Origin: Myrica gale
Lineage: Eukaryota > Streptophyta > Magnoliopsida > Fagales > Myricaceae
NCBI GenBank assembly: GCA_963930655.1
Contig: OZ005617.1
Span: 10,666,501 to 10,730,500, forward strand
Length of the DNA stretch: 64,000 nucleotides
Reading direction: 5' to 3'
Translations under genes and position numbers: made by a program
Shown: positions 58,595-64,000 of the stretch, in pieces
Layout: every line of letters starts with the position of its first letter
Numbering within the stretch: the stretch's first letter is position 1
Notes under the pieces: model-generated
What the model was told of the DNA's origin: nothing
What the model saw: the letters and a program-made list of their open reading frames with translations, nothing else
Database searches by the model: none

Positions 58595-59311
58595 GAATAT
58601 GTTTAAAGTTTAAAATCCTATACTTCAAGGTGAACCACGATTTCAGCCGTAGACAGTGTATAGCTTAGAATAGCTCCCTAAAAGTCCTCTCATCTATGGA
58701 TATCCTTGTACTCTGTTGTAAGGAAAGATATACGAAAAAGAGAAAACGTCTTTTTGACAGATAAGACGCTCAAATAAAAAAATGTTGCCAAATACATCTC
58801 TAGACCATACCTATGAAACCCATCATTTAGGACACGACTTTCACTAAGCAAAGTGCTCATCCATTTCCTTTTTGAACGATTTCGAACTATCTTTCAAAAG
58901 GTTTTGAAGTAATTTATTATACAAAGTGTATTTTAGAATTGCAACTTCGGAGATTTTCATACATCCAATTTCATAATTGACGAGTTATTTCATTATAACA
59001 ACAGGAACAAGAAAGCTGAACAGGGAAGATTGTATAACTACAACCCACAATAGACGTAAAAGAAAAAGGATAAAGAAGTAGAGATTGATGAGCAGCTTTG
59101 TCTATATGCCAAACGTTGTCATCCCCCTAATTCGCTTAATGTTTCCGTATCTTTTACTTCCCAGGTACCAACTTTACAACACAAACCATACGGTCTCATC
59201 CACCCTTCCAATCAGTAAACACTGTCACGAAAAAAGAAACAGGAGAACAATGGAGAAGAGTGAGCGGTGGACAAGAAGATAGAAAAAGACCAAAACCAGA
59301 CCAATTTCAAA
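58595..59311. other. Copia-C 3' end and untranslated sequence of the host gene
   Basis: The Copia-C 3' LTR should begin near 58575-58600, but no partner LTR was found upstream of 31212, so its extent cannot be fixed. The part nearest 59311 is likely 3' untranslated sequence of the minus-strand gene. No poly(A) signal was identified with confidence. Confidence 0.4.
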
Positions 59312-59935
59312 CTAGACCAAAAAGAGACCCAACCAGCTAACTACTCTCTCCACAAGTCTTATACACAGTGGAGCCAACATTCTGGCAACTCTTGGGAGTA
59401 CTGGATAGGCAAGCATGCCAAGTATGAAGCAATTGAAGCTCAAGAGAGCAACGGCATCAGAGGCAGGTTTGTTCTTTATGACGGAGAAAAACTCAACCAC
59501 ACTCTTCAAGGACATGCCAACTACTGCGATAAGAGCCACAACAAGGGGCATGCAAGGGTCTTCAGCTTCCCAGATAATCATTCCGACAAAGAGGGATAGT
59601 ACAGCACTGAAAAGGCTCTGTGAAAGTGCAATTTCCCTCTGTTGATCAAGAACCTCGTCACTATTTACTTGTGTTTTGACGAGAACGGGGTTAACCAGCT
59701 GGATAGGAGTGCTGGATTTTGAGTTGGTTTTCAAGAAATTGAGAAATTGCGTCTTCTGTGTGCTCTCATCCCCTCGCATCAGGTTTGGAAGAAAGATACT
59801 GCTTCCATTGTTGTCGTACTTGTCAGAAATGCCAGTGTTTTGGGCATTGCCCGTGTAGTCTGGACCTTCAATGCCCCAGAATCTCTTACCCAGAATTTCT
59901 TTCAGCTGAAGATTCTCACTTCTCAGATCCTGAAA
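59312..59935 (-). CDS. Host gene, last exon: coiled-coil / multi-pass membrane protein of unknown family
   Basis: The open frame ends at a TAG (59312-59314) and starts after one of two acceptors (TTCTGGACAG at 59936, or TTTCAG at 59930). It encodes about 205 residues without a stop. It begins with a charged stretch (LRSENLQLKEILGKRFWGIE) that fits the end of a coiled coil and continues with a Ser/Asn-rich linker. Three hydrophobic segments follow (approximate residues 110-128, 134-156 and 167-186, counted from the first in-frame Met at 59953), so the protein is probably anchored in a membrane by its C-terminus. The long clean frame, splice acceptor and amino-acid composition separate it from the decayed elements around it. 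I do not recognise the family. It very likely belongs with the exon at 63453-63632. Confidence 0.65.
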   Translation of the reverse strand, partial: FQDLRSENLQLKEILGKRFWGIEGPDYTGNAQNTGISDKYDNNGSSIFLPNLMRGDESTQKTQFLNFLKTNSKSSTPIQLVNPVLVKTQVNSDEVLDQQREIALSQSLFSAVLSLFVGMIIWEAEDPCMPLVVALIAVVGMSLKSVVEFFSVIKNKPASDAVALLSFNCFILGMLAYPVLPRVARMLAPLCIRLVERVVSWLGLFLV

Positions 59936-62900
59936 CTGTCCAGAAGACGACAAAATTCAAAACTGTATTTATTCAGAGAACAGCAATAGGAAGAAATGAA
60001 GATCTAAAGAAGTAAATAAATGAATTTGGTCAAGACATTTGATGTACTTAAAATTTTGTCTGTTCAAGTTATTGGATAATAAAGTACATCGACCTCTCTT
60101 CTTGACCGGACATTTGATGATAAAGTAAACCGACATTTCTTCTCATGCCATGTTGAACTTAAAAGCCTATAAATAATAGGAATGGGGAACTGGAACCCAT
60201 CCTTAAAAGGTTCGGTGTATTTTGTTATGCCGACCTTGTGTCAGGGAAAGTGGGGAAAACCCGAAGACTCTTGAGGGCTAGCTGAGCCTAAAGGAGCTTA
60301 TAAAATTCCATCTATGTAGTGACTCGCATTCAACAGCTTAGAGTCCTCTTCTCATCGCTATTTTTCAGGATTCCTTTCAAGTTCCAACCATGTACATGAT
60401 AACTCCCAGAGTCAGTCGCCATCTCAAGCACAAATGTTTTTCTTTGTATCCACTAATGTAATTACTCCAAACACTTGCAGGAATAATTTCCAATCAATCA
60501 ATAACACAACAGATGGCTGGGAAATGCTTTAGGGGGAAGAAGAGCACTGGTCGATAGCAAATCAAGTAAGGCTTATAGTTAAAAGGAGGCTTATGAACAG
60601 GGACAAATGATAATAATAATAGAGGGTTGATTAAAAAAAAAACAGGGACAAAGACAAGTGGTGTGAAGGGGCACCATGGTCCCTCCAAGGCTTTGAAGTA
60701 ACACAGAAAATGTATGGATATTCTACTAACTTCTTATGAGTCTCCCCAACAATTTGTTCCAAGCCCCCCCCCCCACCAAAAAACAAATGCCGCCTAAGAA
60801 AGCATCCCATCTTTTATCTCTACTTATGAAACAAAGTCGGAAGTTTGCCATCAGTGTAAGAATGTAAAACTAAAAAAGGAAAAAGAACAGGAAAGTTCTC
60901 TATCAGAAACTAATTCCGGATTATTAAAGACGATGTGGAAAATCATCTGGTTAAGGGAAAACGTAAGACGTTCCAGTAGATATGGATGTAAAAGGTGCTT
61001 GAAAAGATTTCCTGGGTGATTCTTGATCGATTGTCAGAAGGTTCGTGGAGGGGTGCTGGAAGAATTCAACTACGAACCCTCAGATGGCCATGCCAGTGAA
61101 GCCAGTCAGTCAATTTCATGATGTTCTGCATTAGATTTCGTAAATCTTACATGCATGATGTTCTGCGTTAGAGATGTACTCAGAACTGGTTAGTGAGCAT
61201 AAAGGCTAATAGAGACTTGATTTCAAAGATTCTTGAAGAGCATTATTTCGATAAGCAAGCAAGGTAAGTAGACTTCATTTGTCTGGAATTTTTTCTTAAC
61301 ATGTGATATGTTTGTATATGCTATTTTGAGAGAAGTATTAGACAGGCTCTTTCCATATGTGATCCATTCCCATATTGTTTTGAATCAAATATGGTGATAT
61401 GAATGATCTTTCCTGTGAAATCAGCTAATAATGTCATGACCAAATGGTGTTTTGATAACAATAGCGCATGCATAAATAAAATACAAGCCTTAATTATTCT
61501 GCTAGTCCTTAGTGTTTGACTTTTTTCCAATTTAGTCCAGTTTTAATTCTTCCCCTTAGAGCCTCTAGGGTTAACTACTTGTCCCAAAAAAGTTCTTCCG
61601 TCTAAACAAGGTACATAGGCATATTTTCCTAATGAAAAATGTGTCACTAGTAAGCAATATGGACTGATAATTAGTAGTGACATGTTTTTCATTAGGTACA
61701 TAGGCATATTTTGTCAGTCACAATATTGAAATTGGATGGAAGAACCTTTATGGGATAAATAGTTAGCCCCAGGGACTCGAAGGAGAAGAATTAATACTGA
61801 GAGGCCAAATTGAGAAAGAGTTAAACCACAAGGACTAGAGAATTAATTAAACTTAAAAACAAATGTAGGATGGGTATATTCTTTTTGAGAGAATGAGGCA
61901 TTCGTAAAATGTTAAAATGTAAGATGTCATTTCTACCAAATATACCCATTCTGAAAAGAAATTACACCATGACATAGTTATGAGACATGATTATATAAAT
62001 AATACAGGTTTCTCCTCCCCTTTATGAGACAAATGTAAAGGAGAAGTATTGATTCGCAGGTTGAACTGGAAATATATAATTCTTGGTATAATATCTCAAG
62101 TCTATTTATTATTCGACGTTGCTCAAGTACAATGTTCCATGAAAAATAAAGAGATTGATGTTGCATCAAAAAAAGAAGTTTTCCAAATAGTTTGACCTTA
62201 ATCCAAATTAATAATTAGCTCCACTAGTTAAAGGTGACTTATTAAATCTCGTTTGTTTGGGGATTCTCAAGAGCCATCGAGTTAAATTAATAACAAGGAT
62301 TTGAGGGTATCAGTGCTGGTTTGAAGGATTGCTTGTTCTTTACACTTTAGACACTTTATGAGGGGTTATTCAAGGTTCCATATATGGAGATAGTTTATTG
62401 CTACTGAGTAAGGATATTATCCTTGAGACACTTAATTGATTTGAATGGTTATGCTGAGGTAGTAGAATCAGTGTTGATTATTATTCTTGAGACACTTGAT
62501 CGATTTGAATGGTTATACGAGTAGAATCAGTGTTGATTTGGACATAATTCTCAGCCCAATTATTTTTTAATTATCTTTCAATACAAGTCAAACAGAAGAA
62601 AGTAATTTTTCTAAACATTCTGCTCCCATGTTTGGATGCTTCAAACATGAAGAAAAATAGGGAAGGGAGGTTTCAAACCCTCTCCATCCTAACCTTCTGA
62701 GAGCCTTCCAAACTGGAATTTCTACTGGGTTGTTCACTTGATGGGTCCTGCTCAGTACTACTTAGAAAATTTTTGTTTCTCTAATGAAAAATTTTCTTAT
62801 TGGGGGTGGTGTTAGATTTTATTGACTTTTATGGGGGTTTGTAAAAAGTTGGTAGAAAATTTAAGGACATTTAGTTGGAGATTGTTTTTTATGGGAGTAC

Positions 62901-63452
62901 GTAAAAATTTGTAGACATAGATGATTTGATAGAGTTTTCCTCATAAAAAAGTGTTGGGAGTTTATGAAGGTGTGGAAGAGAAATGATTTCAAGCAGTTCT
63001 TGTTTTTTTTAAGAAAAGGTGTTGAAGTTTGTAAAAAAGTATTTGTGCAAAATTGTGGAGACAGATGATTTGATTTGAAAAGGATAAAATTTTGTTGACC
63101 AAACCTTGAGATTTTGTTGTTTGGAAACCAAAAATTTCAGAATTTAACAATTTTTCATTAAAAGATTTTTTTTGTGACGGACGAAATTAGCTGAAAATAT
63201 TTCTGATAGAGAACTTGAAACAAAAACCACAGCCTAGTTGTCCCAAAGTTACATGGTAGCACCACATGATTGGCCTTGAAAAAACTAAATTTGAAAACAA
63301 CTTAAATGAATGTTAAAGCTTAGAACTTTTTTTTTCCCCCAAGTGTTTAGTTTAAAACCTAGGTCCATAGGTTATTTCCCAAATTTGCAGGAAATAAACA
63401 TTGAAATGCCATGTTCAATTGCCCGAAACATTCAACAGTATAAGATCTGTAC
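59936..63452 (-). other. Intronic sequence of the host gene, other exons not identified
   Basis: About 3.5 kb separate the two supported exons. I found no other exon with good splice sites, though a short one could be missed. At 60960-61100 the plus strand has a codon-like stretch (ending GVLEEFNYEPSDGHASEAS) that I cannot assign. A C-rich run lies at 60766-60776, and T/G-rich text at 62800-63170. Confidence 0.4.
62418..62537. repeat. Tandem duplication of about 60 bp
   Basis: 'cttgagacactt', 'gatttgaatggttat' and 'gtagaatcagtgttgatt' occur twice in the same order, starting near 62423 and 62482, with small differences. Confidence 0.8.
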
Positions 63453-63632
63453 CTCAGCCTCCAACTGTTTAATTTTGGAAATGGCCTTATCATGTTCCTC
63501 TTCAACCTCTGCTAATATCAACTCCATCATTTTGAGTTCTTGAAGGACTGTTCGAAGATCTTCCTCCAATTTCTTCTTATCCCAAAGAAGATTCTTCAAC
63601 TCAATCTGCATATCATGCAAATACAGTTCCAC
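63453..63632 (-). CDS. Host gene, internal coiled-coil exon
   Basis: On the minus strand an acceptor (CTTCTTCTGTGCAG) precedes a 180-base open stretch of exactly 60 codons, followed by a donor (GCTGAG then GTACAG). It reads as a continuous heptad-type coiled coil (for example IELKNLLWDKKKLEEDL, then EVEEEHDKAISKIKQLEAE). Being phase 0 at both ends, it could join other exons or directly the exon at 59312-59935, whose first residues are also coiled-coil-like. No family is recognised. Further 5' exons would lie beyond 64000. Confidence 0.7.
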
Positions 63633-64000
63633 CTGCACAGAAGAAGTTTAATTTCAAAACAAGCACCATAATTGTACTAATGGATGCAATACGACAGATT
63701 AGAAAAGACACAATATGTTGAGAATTTAAAGATTGGAGTACACCTTAAAAGAAGCAAAAGTGGACAGGTAGGTTAGCAAAATCCTTCATCTTATTCTTTA
63801 GATGGAACATAAATCCAAAGTATTAATGTTTATCCTGTCTGAAACAATTTGAATGAATTTACCACTCTTGTAGGGGCAGATTAAGCAGAAAAAAAGTAGG
63901 GGCCGATTAAGATTTCTCTGGCAATATGGTTTGGACATCAGGAAAAGTATCTTTTGATAGGCCGCAGATCTGATGTTACAAAAAACACCGCATGGGATAG
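63633..64000 (-). other. Intron upstream of the coiled-coil exon
   Basis: No open frame or splice pair is convincing between 63633 and the window end. It is read as intron of the same minus-strand gene. Confidence 0.4.

Noticed and set aside
60960..61110. Plus-strand codon-like stretch in the host intron
   Set aside because: Short, no splice pair, no family recognised; left as unassigned intron text.

Overview
The window looks like a transposon-rich intergenic or intronic stretch of a flowering-plant nuclear genome, probably a eudicot. It is AT-rich, contains plant Ty1/copia, LINE, hAT and CACTA (En/Spm) remains, and shows plant-type splice sites. I see no bacterial operons, rRNA, tRNA or CRISPR. 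The only convincing host gene is a minus-strand coding region at the right end (exons at 63453-63632 and 59312-about 59935). It encodes a coiled-coil protein with a hydrophobic, multi-pass C-terminus; I do not recognise the family. The species cannot be named from this sequence.

Left part (1-31,200). A degenerate LTR-like stretch is followed by a broken LINE reverse transcriptase (1866-2870). Next come a broken hAT transposase C-terminus on the minus strand (3005-3361) and, abutting it, one exon-sized piece resembling plant phosphatidylserine decarboxylase (3362-3463). Then there is a three-deep nest of long solo LTRs of one family (ends TGTCACGC.../...GGGGTCT[C/T]ACA). SL1 (3819-14625, TSD ATATA) contains SL2 (6500-13606, TSD AAGGC), which contains SL3 (6731-10461, TSD ATAGT). 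After undescribed AT-rich DNA, a MITE-like inverted repeat and a TATA-like site comes Copia-A, a degraded Sirevirus-like copia polyprotein (19274-22990). After it come an SL-family tail (23764-23836) and CACTA-1 (about 23837-29987, minus orientation, left end lost).

Right part (31,200-58,600). Copia-C is an old copia element whose coding remains lie at 31212-32652, 46334-47970 and 58431-58594. It was split twice. Copia-B (32653-46328) inserted with both LTRs and TSD CCTAT. It was itself hit by solo LTRs SL4 (33994-37634) and SL5 (38741-42208, TSD GAAGG). CACTA-2 (47971-58427, TSD AAG) inserted in the RNase H region of Copia-C. CACTA-2 carries three genes: an accessory ORF1 with a plant-transposon-like domain and a coiled coil, a TNP2-type transposase, and a multi-exon ORF2 of the Ptta/En/Spm (Transposase_24-like) type. 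CACTA-1 carries a related ORF1, a short coiled-coil paralogue and the first exon of an ORF2-like gene.

The most interesting signal is that the two CACTA elements share a layout in which islands of a short, CpG-rich motif lie at the ends and also between the genes. The motif differs completely: GTTCGGAC-type in CACTA-1 and CGATCGATCG-type in CACTA-2. This suggests element-specific DNA-binding systems that diverged in target site. Other structures worth a check are paired GTGTCGACAC palindromes 21 bp apart repeated every 97 bp in SL5, a GCCCA cluster in SL3, conserved fold-backs and a long-range inverted repeat in the SL family, and the captured decarboxylase exon. All transposon genes here appear broken.
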